NCBI GenBank assembly: GCA_023055355.1
Contig: JALJCS010000015.1
Span: 19,581,516 to 19,645,515 of the forward strand
Direction of reading: 5' to 3'
From: Agelaius tricolor
Taxonomy: Eukaryota; Chordata; Aves; Passeriformes; Icteridae
DNA length: 64,000 nt
Shown here: piece after piece, positions 11,061 through 22,114 of the stretch
Numbering within the stretch: the first letter of the stretch is position 1
Layout of the letters: each line of letters starts with the position of its first letter
The notes under the pieces: generated by a model
Told to the model about the DNA's origin: nothing
Databases searched by the model: none
Seen by the model: the letters and a program-made list of their open reading frames with translations, nothing else
Translations under genes and position numbers: made by a program

Positions 11061-12852
11061 AGTGGGGGGACATGGAGGGGACGTGGGGCTGCGGGGCATG
11101 AAGCACGAGGCATGGCAAGGGCCAGTTCAAGGGCAATCCCCCTGGCAGCCTGCCCGGGCAGCCGCTGCAGGCCAAGCTCTGTCCCAGCTGCTCCTTCTCG
11201 GGGCTCGGAGGGGCTGCCCCACAGCCCGTCAGGGTACCCAGCGCCCCACAGGTGGGTGAGGCACCCCAGCATTGCCAGCACACGGTGGTCTGGACTGGGT
11301 GCCCCCACTGGGCTGTGATGGCAGAGGCCATCTGCTGCTGCCCACACTAAGGCCAGGCCTTACACCCAGAGCTGGCGGCAGTGCCAGGGCTCCGGGACAG
11401 AGGTGTGACCCATGGCACCGTGCCCTGATGTGGGGGAGAGCACCACCACCTCCCACACGGCTGGCACAGGCACAAACCCCCCCAGGAACAACCCCTCCAG
11501 GCCTCAGCCTCCCACGGGCCAGACAGCAGGCTGAGGGAGAGGGCTGGGAACAAACAGAGGAGCAGCAATTAAAACTAACACCCCCCCCCCCTCCTCAAGC
11601 TGCCCCCCAGCCTGTACCCCTGTCCCAGCCGCTGGCGTGCCAACAAGGCATAAACTGTCCTGCGTCCTTCGGCACCCCCCCTGTGCCCCCCGGCAGCCTG
11701 GCCCCCCGCCAAAGCCACCATCTCCCCGCTGCAGCTCCCTGCCCTGCAGCCAGCACCGGCCAGAACAGGCCCCGTGTGTGCACACAGGAGCTCAGCCCCG
11801 CGGGACGTGCAGGCACACGCACCCCGCGTGCCCCCAGCCAGGGGTCACCGCGCTCAGCACGCAGAGATTCACACCCCGGGGTTGTGCAACGCTCACACAC
11901 GCACACACAGGGACACGCGTGCGCTCACAGTGCGCTCACAGGCAGCCCCCCCTGCACGCTGACCCCCCAGCCACGGCTGGCCAGCCCTGTGGCACTCCCC
12001 GGCAGGTTACACAAACAGGGCGCACACGCAGCCGGGCGCACGCTCGCCTCGCTCACACCCACAAACCACACGGGCTCACCCCGGTGCTGCCGGCGCACGC
12101 GCGCCCTTGCAGGAAGAGGCGCTGGCTTCCCGCTGCCTTTTCCCTCCATTAACTCCCTCCCTGGATCTGGATCCTGCTCATGGCCCAGCGGGCACCCACA
12201 GCTCTGTGCCCCCCAGCCACGGGAGGAGGATGAGGATGAGGATGAAGAGAGCAAGGCACTTGCCCCTCCTGCTCCAAGCGCTGGCAGTGGGCGCTTGCCC
12301 AGGACTTGGGGACAGATGTCACCAATGGGGCACTCGATTGACAGATGCCACCCATTGGGGACTGGCACCCCTGTCACCATGCAAAGCAGACACAGGGCAC
12401 GGTGAGCTGCCAGCCCCAGGGCGAAGGGCACGGCAGGCAGCACAGGCAGGGCTGGAAGAGCCAGGACAGAGCAGGGCAATAAAGGCGGAGGCAGGCGAGA
12501 CGCTGGGGCCGTGGCATCACCCCGGCACAGGGTGCGGTGCCCGGGCTCCCCGCGTCCACCTCAGTCAGCAACACGGTCCCTCCCCAGCTCCAGAGGTCCT
12601 GGGTGTCCAGAAATATTGGTGGGTAAACTGAGGCACAGCCCCACGCTGCACCCTGTGTGCCCGCATGGAGAGATGGGCAGGCAGCAAGGCAAGGAGAAGG
12701 GTCGAGGTCAGGGCCACCCTGTGCCCTGCCAGGCATGGGAAATGACCCCAAGGGTCTCTCTGGAATGTGGGTCATGGGGACTGAGCACCACAGCTGGCCC
12801 CAGACCCTGAGGCCACAGAACCCAGAGGGTCTCATCTCCCCACAACATTCCC
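11061..12852. other. Long GC-rich stretch without a recognised gene
   Basis: The long plus-strand open frame here (377 codons) is Pro/Thr/Ala-rich and compositional, with no domain, no supporting donor or acceptor, and open shadow frames on the other strand. It contains a C-run near 11,580 and one copy of the GGTAAACTGAGGCACAG motif at 12,622-12,638. Confidence 0.5.
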
Positions 12853-13607
12853 CAGCTGGATCCCCAACTCCAAGGCAACCTCTATTTTCCACACCATGGG
12901 GTCCCCCAAGGCCAGGGTGACCTCTGTCCACAGCATCACAGGGCACTTGAAGCTTGGGGTGACCTCTGTCACCTCTCCATCAGGGTGACCTCCACCCCTC
13001 AAACAATAAGGGCCTCCAAGCCAAAGACAACTTCCATCCTCCAGGCCACAGGGTCCCCCTGCCTCAGGGTGACCTCCACTCCCCAAACAACAGTGACCCC
13101 CAAAGCTCAGGGTGACCACCACCCTCTGTGGCATGGGATCCCCCAACTCTGGGTTGACATCAGTCCACACACAATGGGGTCCCCAGAATCCAAGGTGACC
13201 TCCATCCCCCACATCACAGGGACCCCAAATCCCAGAGCAACCATGGGGTCTCTCAGCCCCAGGGTGACCTTGGTCTCCCAAACCGTGGGTTCCTCCAGAC
13301 CCACGGTGACCTCTGTTCCCCTCACAACGGGGTTCCCCAAACCAGGCTGATCTCCATCCCCCATACCATGGCTTCCCCTAAACACAAGGCGACCTCTGCC
13401 CCTTACACCATGAGCTCCCCCAACTCCAGGGTGACCTCCATTCACCAAACAACCGTGCCCCCAAATCCCAGGGCGACCTCCACCCCCTATACCAGGGGTC
13501 CCCCAGCCCCAGGGTGACCTCCATCCCCCCCAGCACAGTCTCTCTCAGCCCCAGGGTGACCTCTGTCCCCCCCACCACTGGGTCCCCCGGCTGACCTCCA
13601 TCCCCCA
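12853..13607. repeat. Minisatellite, GGTGACCTCCATCCCCCA-type, about 42-bp units
   Basis: Units follow the pattern CCCCAxxxCCCAGGGTGACCTC, then CATCCCCCACACCATGGGGT, with many substitutions. It is C-rich on the plus strand, so G-rich on the strand on which the nearby minus-strand promoter would fire. It ends about 160 bp from the donor at 13,771. Confidence 0.85.
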
Positions 13608-13771
13608 CGCCAGACCGCCCAGCAGAGGGGCTGGGTGGGGATTGCGAGCGGCGGGATCACACCAGCCCCATCCCACCCCTCCAGCACAACTCCCACCCGA
13701 GGGGGGGACCCCGCTGCCCCCTCCCCACGGCTCTGCTGGGCTGGGCTGGGCTGGGGGGGGGGGTCACTCAC

Positions 13772-14010
13772 CCGCGGGCCGCGCTGTCCAACGGGGGCTG
13801 CGCTCCTCCATGGGGAGGGAGCGGAGCGGAGCCGAGCCGAGCCGAGCCGTGCCGAGCCTTCCCCCGCCGCTTCCTGCTTCCCTCGGCGCCCGCCCGCCGC
13901 CCCGAGAGCCGCACGGCTGGAGCGTGACTCACCGGGGGCCGGGCCGGGCAGGGCAGGGCAGGGCGGCGGGGGCGGGGGCGGCGGGCACCGGCAGCGAGGC
14001 ACGGGGCGCT
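13772..14010 (-). promoter_or_regulatory. CpG island with a candidate coding first exon on the minus strand
   Basis: GC boxes at 13,960-13,985 lie upstream of a minus-strand ATG at 13,811. Thirteen codons (beginning Met-Glu-Glu-Arg-Ser-Pro-Arg-Trp) run to a GCGG|GTGAGTGA donor with the exon side ending at 13,772, phase 1. The imperfect GGAGC/CGAGC tract at 13,818-13,855 would be in the leader. Position and orientation fit an alternative promoter for the minus-strand gene, but no transcript is proven. Confidence 0.35.
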
Positions 14011-14959
14011 CCGAAAACAGGGATGCTGCAAGGGGGGGAGGAACCCGCCCACCCGGGGCCACCGGGGATTCGCCGGGAATGGGGGTTCCCCCCGTGCGGG
14101 GGGTCCCGCGGGGTGTTCGTCCCTCCCGCAGCATGCCAAGAATTTGGGTGATGGGGGTGTCACTCCTGCTCGCGGCGCACAGGTGACCCCTCCCCAAATG
14201 TAAGGATGGGGGGAGGCCTGTGCCAGGCACTGATGGGGGCCAGGCCTTTGACCCGCACCCCAAAACTGCTGCAAGATACCCTGGGGCTCTGGGGTGCCAG
14301 CGTGGCCCAGCACAGTGGGCACCCAGGGTGGTCCTGAGCCCAGACCCTGCAGAAATAAGGGGTGATCCCAGGACAGCCCCCTCGGGGCACCCCAATGCCC
14401 CAGGCACCCCCTGCCCCAGGCGTGGGAGAGTGAACAGCACTGTGTCTCCCAGGTGGGGATGGTGGTGGTCACCCCTGTGCCATCCCACCATCACCTGGGC
14501 TTGGGGACACCAGTGACATGAGTGGGGTGGGGCTCAGCCCGCTCGCACAGGAGGAAGTTGCCCATCATTCACCGGCCACATCAGTCGGCTCCACGGGCCA
14601 GACAGGCTCGGCTGGCTCGGACAGGCCAGACCCCCACCTCCCTCGGGCAGGAAGGAGGCTTCAGTGAGGAATCTCGTCCTGGCACTGCCAGCCATGAACT
14701 GGCATCTCTGCAGGAGGACACACAGGGCATGACAGGGACATCCAGCCGTCCCCAAACTGCCACACCACAGCACACACACCCCCCCAAATCCCTTCCCAGC
14801 TCACCCTTGCCTCTGCATCCCCTCCATCCTCCTCCTCCTCTTCCTCCAACAGGCCCCAGTGCCCACCACGCCGGTGCTGCCACGGTGCCGCTGCTGCCCG
14901 CCACCCCCCCAGTCCTCCTCGTGCTTCCCCCCCACCCTCCTCGTGCTTTCCCCCCCCCC
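14011..14959. other. GC-rich sequence without a recognised gene
   Basis: Pyrimidine-rich from 14,780, with a C-run at about 14,951-14,960. No coding or tandem structure recognised. Confidence 0.5.
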
Positions 14960-14964
14960 CAACT

Positions 14965-15150
14965 CCCTTTTCCCGTTCTATTTTAAATTTTTATTGCATT
15001 CTTTTTAAAGAATACAGAGGAACAAATGCCCTTATCAGCAATTCTCACAAGGTATAAAGAGCCGCTTTTATCTCCTGCCTTTACTAATCTAGAGCGAGCC
15101 AATGCCTGTTAATTTTTTAATTTTCCTGGTGAATGCATTTGTGGTTCCGT
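14965..15150. promoter_or_regulatory. AT-rich island, candidate non-coding element
   Basis: Contains TCTATTTTAAATTTTTATTG, CCTTATCAGCAATTC and CTGTTAATTTTTTAATTTTCC. Non-repetitive; no coding. Confidence 0.35.
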
Positions 15151-15159
15151 CAGCATCCA

Positions 15160-17370
15160 TCCAGACACGCACGCAGGATCCCCTCGGCATCCCAGCCCAA
15201 CCACCCTGGCATGGGATTGACACTGTGCTGGCAGAGCAGTGCCTCATGGTTTGGCAACCACAAAGGGATTTTGTGCACTGGGAAGTCCCGTGTGTCACAC
15301 GAGGCTCAGCAGGACACCCCGGGATGTGTCACCACCCCCAAGATATGGAGGTGCTCCCACAGATTCCAGCCTGGCTCTGCCTGGCCACAAGGAACACTGA
15401 CAGCGTGGGTCTCCACGCTCAGCACGGGGATAGATGCCATGCCAAGCTGTCCAGCTGTCATTGTCACCCTCAGGTCCCCGCAGGGGCAAAGGGGGGGTCA
15501 CCCCCGTGTCCCCCCCAGGAAGGGACGCAGCACAGGCTGCCCGCTCAGCAGGGCTGGGAGCGCAGCAGCCGGACGCGGCGCGCAGATGAGATGTGGCAGG
15601 CGTGTAACAAGCCATTAGTCACTGTCACCTTTGCCCGGCAGCCACTGGCAGGGTAATAAATCCCGGGCTGACTCCAGCGGGCCCGTTCCAGGCCACGGCT
15701 CCCAGCTTGCCTCCACACCACTGCCGGCTGGGCTGTGAGCAGCTTGTAAATGCATCCCAGCCCCCCCGGGGGACACAGCGCCTTGCGGGGTCCCCAGACC
15801 ACGGCCAAATCCCTGTGGGGCTGATCGATGGGTGACACGGGCCACTGCATTCCTGAAGGGTATCCTTCTCAGGGAATGTGAGGGGTCACAAATCCCCACC
15901 ACCAAGCAGCCCCCTGGCCCTGCAGGCTGCCCCTTGGCTCTCCCTGCCTGCCCCAGCTTCCCTCCCGCTGCACCTTGCGGTTCCTGACTCTTCCCAGCCC
16001 AACGCCAGGAACCGGCATCGGCGCTTGTTACGGATCAAAGGAGCCTGGCATGGCCCAGCACAACACGGCCCGGCGCGCCCGCCGGGAAGGGCTGGCAAAC
16101 AAGCCGGGCCAGGGAGGCGGCAGGCGGGAAGCACGCGTGATGCCTCTCCTAAAAATGCTGCTGCTCCTGACGGACAGGGCGGCCGAGTCCCTGGAGCCGC
16201 GGTCCATCCCAGCCCCGGGGGCCCCCCAGCTCCCCAGCACAGCCAGCCCAGCACCGCGGCTCTCCCTGGCGCCCACGGCCTGACTCACGGCCCTGGGGAT
16301 GGCGGGCAGGGACTGCGGTGCTGTTGGGGTCACCTTCCCAGCGGGGCTGCGGGTGTTCGATCCCAAGCCCAAGCCGCTGGCCATGAGCCTTCACCGGGAG
16401 CCCCAAGCAGCACATGGGGCTGATGGTCACCCCACAGTGGGACAGGGGACATCCCTTGGGAATGGCAGCCTTGTACCCTCCCGTATCCCCCCGCATCACC
16501 TACTTGTGGCTCCAGCGTCCGCACCCTCCGCATCCAAAGGCGTCCGCTGGCCGATGTCCGGGATGGTGCTGCCCGTTCCCGGGCTCTCCCCAGCGCTGGC
16601 CACCCGGTGCCGGGACTCACCGCCCGCAGGCTTAGTGGCAGCTGTCTCCAGGGACGAAGAGGACGCCTGGAAGAGAAGCAGGACAGAGACTCAGCGCCGT
16701 TGCCTCTCCCGGTCGGAGCAGCGCCGGCACGGGTGGGGGGCACGGGGGGGTTCGGGGTGCACAGACACAAGATGCTTTTGTTTTCCTGGCGGCCGGTGCA
16801 CGTGGCCAGCACGGGAGCCGCACGCCAGCCCGCGCCGCGGGGCTACAGCTGGATCCGGCCGATGGCTCCCAGCACAGCCAGACAAGAAAGGCTGCAGGGG
16901 GGGTGAGGACATGAATCAAAGCGGCGTCCCCTCGCCCGCCGGCGGCAGCTGGCCGGTTAGGCAGCTCCCGATTACTCAACCGGGCAGTGTTTACTCGAGA
17001 TCAACAACCCCCCATCGCCTGCCCTGCCAGGCGGGCGAGGGAAACGTGCTGCTGGGATGGGGATGGCATTCCCGCTGTGCCTTGTTTGGGGACAGTCCCC
17101 TTCCTCGACCCCCGGGCGCTGCTGTGGCTCAGGGTTTGTTGTAGCTGTCACCCTCCTGCCCGGGCACACAGCTTGGGCTGTCACCACTCCTGTTTAGCTT
17201 TAATAAAGAAACAGACAGTGACACAACGCTCATCCCAGCACTGTTGTGCCACCCTGGGAAAGACGCACAGACAGCCCAGGTTCACAGGATGTTGTGCCCA
17301 CCCCAGGTAAGGTGGGATGCTGGTGACCTCCCCCTGCCACACGTGCGCCTGATTTGGGGACATTAGGACC
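15160..17370. other. Long GC-rich stretch without a recognised gene
   Basis: Patches near 16,010-16,300 and 16,680-16,970 are CG-rich but lack a clear exon. A short AT-richer part (17,190-17,240, TTTAGCTTTAATAAAGAAAC) carries an AATAAA-type hexamer that is not tied to any gene. Confidence 0.45.
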
Positions 17371-17379
17371 ATGGTGAGG

Positions 17380-17570
17380 ATTTTATGTTGATCCCGTTTT
17401 GCTCGGGATTACTCCCATAAACATGGAGATGAATGGTCGGTGGATGCTTTGCTGGGAAGCCCTTAGACTCAATGAGCCACGCACACGAGCGGACGTATAA
17501 ATTCACCGTTTGCTCCCTGGAAAGGTTTAATTTATGGAATCCATATGGCAGCGCCGCACAACCGCGAGCG
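17380..17570. promoter_or_regulatory. Candidate conserved non-coding element
   Basis: Non-repetitive, with CCCATAAACATGGAG, CGTATAAATTCACCG and GGTTTAATTTATGG. No coding. Confidence 0.4.
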
Positions 17571-18234
17571 CTTGGCACATCCCGTGAGTCCTCGAGTGCC
17601 ACCATGTCCCAGCCCCAACTGGCGGGGTGCCACCAGCTGCCCCGGTGATGGCAGGATGCTCTTCTCTTCCCCAGTGATTAACAGAAGGTGACTTTCACAG
17701 CGGGCAGGGGACAAGCCCAAGGATCAGGCCCTGTCCCTGACAGCTGGGTGTGGGATCCCTGGAGGTGGCAGGGATGTCTCAGGGAGGAGGTTATGCCACT
17801 GCTCCTCCTCCCAGGACAATGCCACCGGCAGCAGGAGGCAGCAATCCCCTACCTGTGGGCATGGGAAAGGCTGGGGTGCACTTTGATACCTGGAGCAACT
17901 AATCATTAATTAGCATTAATCACTCTCCATCACGTGTCACAGCAGCACTGGGCAAGACGCAGCTGGGAAGTCGCAGACCAGGGTCTTGGTGGGGAAAGTG
18001 GATTTTGACAGCTGGGCCAAGGCTGGCACCCTCCTGCTCCCCAGGGAGCCCCCCAGACCCCAAACCACCCATCAGCCCCACAGCACCAGCAGCCCCCACC
18101 CCCTCTGTTTTCCCACCAAGGGATGCTGAGATGCAAAGGCACCAGAGATGGGTCCCACCTGCCCAAGGGCAGCCGGGATCCCACCCCCCCTCACCACCCG
18201 TGTCCCCTGGGACCCCCAGGCTCCGCACGGAGCA

Positions 18235-18480
18235 GCGGCCGCCTCCTTGCTTTAACTTCAGCCGGCACTATCTGTCAGCAAATCATCCCCGGTTACACAG
18301 ATAAGGAATAATTGATGCAAAGGAGCCATCTGTTTGCGAACACGGAATATCTGCTCAATTAGGAGGGATCTGTCCACCCAGATAAAGCATGGCGGCAGCC
18401 CCTCAGAGCGGGCGCCTTCCTCCCCAGCCACGTCCTCAAAGACTCACCCCCAATTAGAGGTGAGCAGGTTGATTTGGGTG
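18235..18480. promoter_or_regulatory. Candidate enhancer with GATA-type sites
   Basis: AT-richer island with ACAGATAAGGAATAATTG, CAGATAAAGC, CTCAATTAGG and CCAATTAG. Two GATAA cores lie about 80 bp apart with homeodomain-type ATTA sites between. Conservation not tested. Confidence 0.4.
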
Positions 18481-18489
18481 CTAATTTGC

Positions 18490-20200
18490 TAAGCAGCACC
18501 CTGAGGTGCTTGGGAACAGGCTGGGAGGGAAAGGTGCTCTGCCACCAAGTGCTGAAATTTGAAAGGAGAGCTGGCAGCTCCCCGATGTCCCAGTGTGATA
18601 AAGCTCAGCTCCTCCTGGCTCTGGGAGATGCTTATCCCACATGTTCCCAGGGATGGAGAGAGGGGACCAGGATCTGTGCTTGTCCAATGGCACTGAGCTG
18701 AGGCTGGCCCACTCGTGACACACAGATGGACAAGCCTGAAACAGCTCCCAGGACAGATCCACAACAGGGATCAGGGATGCAGGGCACAGCCTCAGGCACG
18801 TCCAGGTCAGGGGTAGGTGTGCATGGAGGTGACAGCAATGTGACATCATTATGTGATGTTATTAACATGGGAAGAACAGAGCTGGCATGCAGGCCAGCTC
18901 CACAAGTGGCAAAACCATGGGGAAAAGGCTCCAACCAGAGGAGGCAGGGATGGCCCCATGGCACGACACTCCCCAAACCCCTCCTGGGTGGCATCTGTCC
19001 CCATCTACCCCAGCAGGTTCTTGGTATGAAGGACGTGGAGAGCTTGAGGGGGGTCAAAACAGAGCTGGTGGCCTCCAGGGACAGGCACAGAGAGACACCA
19101 CATCAGCCGTGTCACCGGTGCCCCACGCCACCAAGCAGGGTGCCCAAGGGCAGGGCAGCGTGGCAGTCCATGGACAGAATGGCACCAAGGGCAGGGGATG
19201 GTGTCCCCATGTCCAGTGACCCCACTGTCCCCAGTGTGTCCCTCCCTGCCAAGGACACATTCCTTCTGCTCCCATCCCTGGGCTCAATGCCTGCCGTAGC
19301 TCCCAGCTCTGTCCCAGCTTTGGGATGGCACTGGTGGAGTGGGAAAGCAAAGGGCAGGAGGCCACGCCAGCGCACTTCCTGTGCCTCCAGGACACCCAAA
19401 ACGTGGCTTCCCCATTCTGCCTCCCCTGCTGCTGGGACAGGCTGCAGCGTGCACGGCGCCGGTGCCACCCGCCCACGGAAATGCCGCCCACGGGAATGCC
19501 GCGGGCACGGCACGGCAGAGCCCCACCACACCACCCCAACCTGGCAGCACTCCGGAAAACCCCTGCGCTGCCAGCAGCCAGGGCACCGGGGGTGGATGCA
19601 GTCTTTGGCTCCTGGCTGGCATCACCCCGGCAGGGCGGCGGGCACAGAGCCTGGCGAGCACCGGCACAGCTGCACCGGCTCCGGGGTTTGGCACAGCGTC
19701 GGTGCCAGCTCCGGTGAGTGAGCCCGGCATGAGGTGAGGAGGATGCCCAGCACAGAGGGGCTGCATCCTGCTCTTCCCAGGGGATGCAGGGGCTGGCTGT
19801 AGGGCCTGGGGGACACAACCCCTCGCTGTCCCCCAGCTCCCCCCAGGCCTGGGAGGCGGCGCTCAGGATAAAAGGTGGTTTTGGAGTGTTGAGGGCTGCA
19901 GGAGCAGGCTCCCCCCAGTTCCCTTTGTCGCTGAGGCCCTCAAGCCCCCTGGCTCCTGCTGGGGCTTTATCACAGCACAGCCCCTGCCGTGTGTTCCCCC
20001 AGACGGTTCCAGCTGCTCTTCCCTCCAGGAAGCCTCTGCCCTTCTCATCCTTGTCCCAGCAGCCTGAAAACAGAGGGTTTTCCCACAAGAGCAGGCTGGG
20101 GTGCCCCTGGGGAGCTGGGGTGTCCCTGGGGAGCTGGGGTGCCTGCTGGTGGCATGGCTTGGCCCTGATGGGTGCCCACGGGAGGGGTGGTGGCTGGCTC
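18490..20200. other. GC-rich sequence without a recognised gene
   Basis: Open frames here (up to 344 codons, minus strand) are Cys/Trp/Gly-rich compositional frames with no domain. No tandem repeats beyond a short GGGGAGCTGGGGTG duplication near 20,100-20,140. Confidence 0.5.
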
Positions 20201-20204
20201 CATG

Positions 20205-20345
20205 CATCTCCACCGTATTTAAAGTTTCTCAGGCGTGTTTGCTGGCGGAAAGTTGGAACCTACAATTACAGCTGCGCTAACTCCTCATTAAAGAGGGGAA
20301 GGGGAAAAAAAAAAAAAAAAAAGGCAAAGAAACAAAAGGCTCCAG
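20205..20345. promoter_or_regulatory. AT-rich island ending in a poly-A run
   Basis: GTATTTAAAGTTTCTCAGG, CTACAATTACAGC and CTCATTAAAGAGG are followed by a run of about 18 A (20,305-20,322). The A-run could be the tail of a degraded retroposed sequence, but no target-site duplication was identified. Confidence 0.25.
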
Positions 20346-20499
20346 ACTGAGACACAGCGCCGTTAACCCTTCCCAAGATGGGGATGTGGCCCCCCAGGAA
20401 ATTCATACAGCTGGAGGGATGGATCACAGCGGTGGCAGGTGACACCATGCCCCAAAGGTCTTGCCATGACCATCACTGCCCACCTGGCTCCCCTCTCCG

Positions 20500-20770
20500 T
20501 GTCCTGGTGCAGCGTTGGTGCGGCTGTGCCGCGGCGCCCGCGTGGGCACGGCTGCGGCTGTGCCGGAGCCGTTTGTCACGGCAGGGCTGCGGTTCCCGCT
20601 CGCTCTCCTCTCCAGCAGCGACACCGTGACGCCTGCTCCAGGAGCCCACACAATATGTTCGCACTCATCTCGCAGCTGCCCCCAGACAGCCCGAGGTGCC
20701 GCGCTCCTCGCCGGCGCGGGGGCCGCTCTGTGCCGGCACAGCCGCGACGTGCCCGGCTGGGAACTGGCAC
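20500..20770. promoter_or_regulatory. CpG-rich segment
   Basis: CG-rich stretch with GCGGCGCCCGCG and GCCGGCGCGG cores. No start codon with a good donor was recognised. Direction unknown. Confidence 0.3.
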
Positions 20771-21689
20771 AGACGGAAGGGGCTGGAGACTGTGGTCAGG
20801 CTGGATGCCACAAGGGCGGACGAGGCTGGAAACGCTACTGCCATGGGCAAGGGATGCACCAGCGGCCCCCCATGCCCCAGCACATTCACCCAGACTGTGC
20901 CACGAGCCCTGGGAACAGCAGACAGGGGGACAGGCCTGGCTGTGACCCCCGTGTGTCACTGCAGCCACCCTGCACCACACGGAGCAGAAGCCAGTGCCAC
21001 ACACATCCCCCCCCAGGACCCCATTCCCCAGCGAGGGTCTGACCCTGTGGCCACCCCAGCATGACCACAGCCCCCCTCATGCCCCATCTCTGGGGAGCAG
21101 CAGGTCCCTGCGTCACTCTCCAGCCCCCCCGGCGACACCACCTCAGCACCGCGGCCACAGCAGCGGCTCTGACAGCAGCTAACGAGCTGCAGGCAGCAAT
21201 TTGGGTTATATATAGCCCCAAAGTGACTGCATCTAATTGCTCCAGCACACACCGGCCCTGCCGCGGGGTCCGGGTGCTGGGCTCGAGGGGACAGGGTGAG
21301 CGGCACGTGCTCAGCCCCCTCCCCTGGCTGTCACCCCGTGTGACCCCCCGGGCACCCTGAGGCTGGCAGGGCACAACCATCACCCCATCCATGCCAGCCC
21401 CGAGGAGCTGGGCTGTTCCTGGCAGCTTTGTGCCAGGCCATAAGCGGCTTTGGCTAAAGCCGCCGTCCCAGCCCGTCCCAACCAGGGACCCTAAGGAGCT
21501 TTTGTCCCCTCTCATTACGGGGTTTTGGCCAGGGGGCCACGGGGAGCAGCACCCAGCACCCCCTCTCTGCAGCCTGTGGGCTCCACCAGCTGCTCCGGCA
21601 GCCCCGGGAGGGAGGCACGGCAGGAGGGAAGGGAGGGAGGGAGGTGCCCCCTTTGTGGCAGCCCCCATCCCCTCAGCAGCAGCTGCCAG

Positions 21690-21930
21690 GCGAGGCGGCG
21701 GGCGCGCAGATGCGGCCGGAGGAGGGAGATGCTCTCTGTGTCTGTGTGTCTGTGTGTGTGTGTGTCTGTGTGTGTGTCTGTGTAGGGGGGTCCCCCACAG
21801 CGGCTCCCCACGCTGGCGGGGCAAGCGGCGGCCCCCGCGTGGGGAGGGGGAGCCGGAGCCGAAATTGTTTGCCAGCTTCCTCGAGACGGCACAATGGAGG
21901 GCGCGCAGGCGGATCCGGGGTCAGGGGTGA
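21690..21930 (+). promoter_or_regulatory. CpG island with GT tract and possible plus-strand mini first exon
   Basis: CG-dense, with a GT/CTGT simple repeat at 21,738-21,786. On the plus strand ACAATGG opens 11 codons (21,894-21,926) that run to a GGG|GTGAGAG donor in phase 0. The following 21,930-22,110 is an AT-richer conserved-looking stretch. The exon call is speculative; the island is clear. Confidence 0.28.
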
Positions 21931-22110
21931 GAGCAGCAATAAGTGGTTTATGCCTTTTGTGAAGAGGCTGAACTGACAGCTCGCTGGATTAACAAAGACG
22001 TCCTCTGTTCCCGGGCAGGTCATGTGGAAAGCGCTGCGCCGACCCCTGTCACTTCTTTTTTTTGCAAGAACAGACATTTGTTCGCCGGCGAACAGGGAGG
22101 TGATGGAGGG
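21930..22110. promoter_or_regulatory. Candidate conserved non-coding element next to a CpG island
   Basis: Contains GCAATAAGTGGTTTATGCC, TGGATTAACAAAGACG (SOX/TCF-like ACAAAG) and CATTTGTTCGCCGGCGAAC, whose TTCGCCGGCGAA is a 12-bp palindrome. No coding. Confidence 0.35.
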
Positions 22111-22114
22111 GGAG

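Noticed and set aside
11272..12405. 377-codon plus-strand open frame
   Set aside because: Low-complexity Pro/Thr/Ala-rich translation in stop-poor GC-rich DNA, with open shadow frames opposite.
17195..17215. TTTAATAAAG polyadenylation-type hexamer
   Set aside because: No upstream exon on the plus strand; such hexamers occur by chance in AT-richer patches.
20305..20322. A-run as the tail of a retrogene
   Set aside because: No target-site duplication and no upstream gene-like sequence was found.
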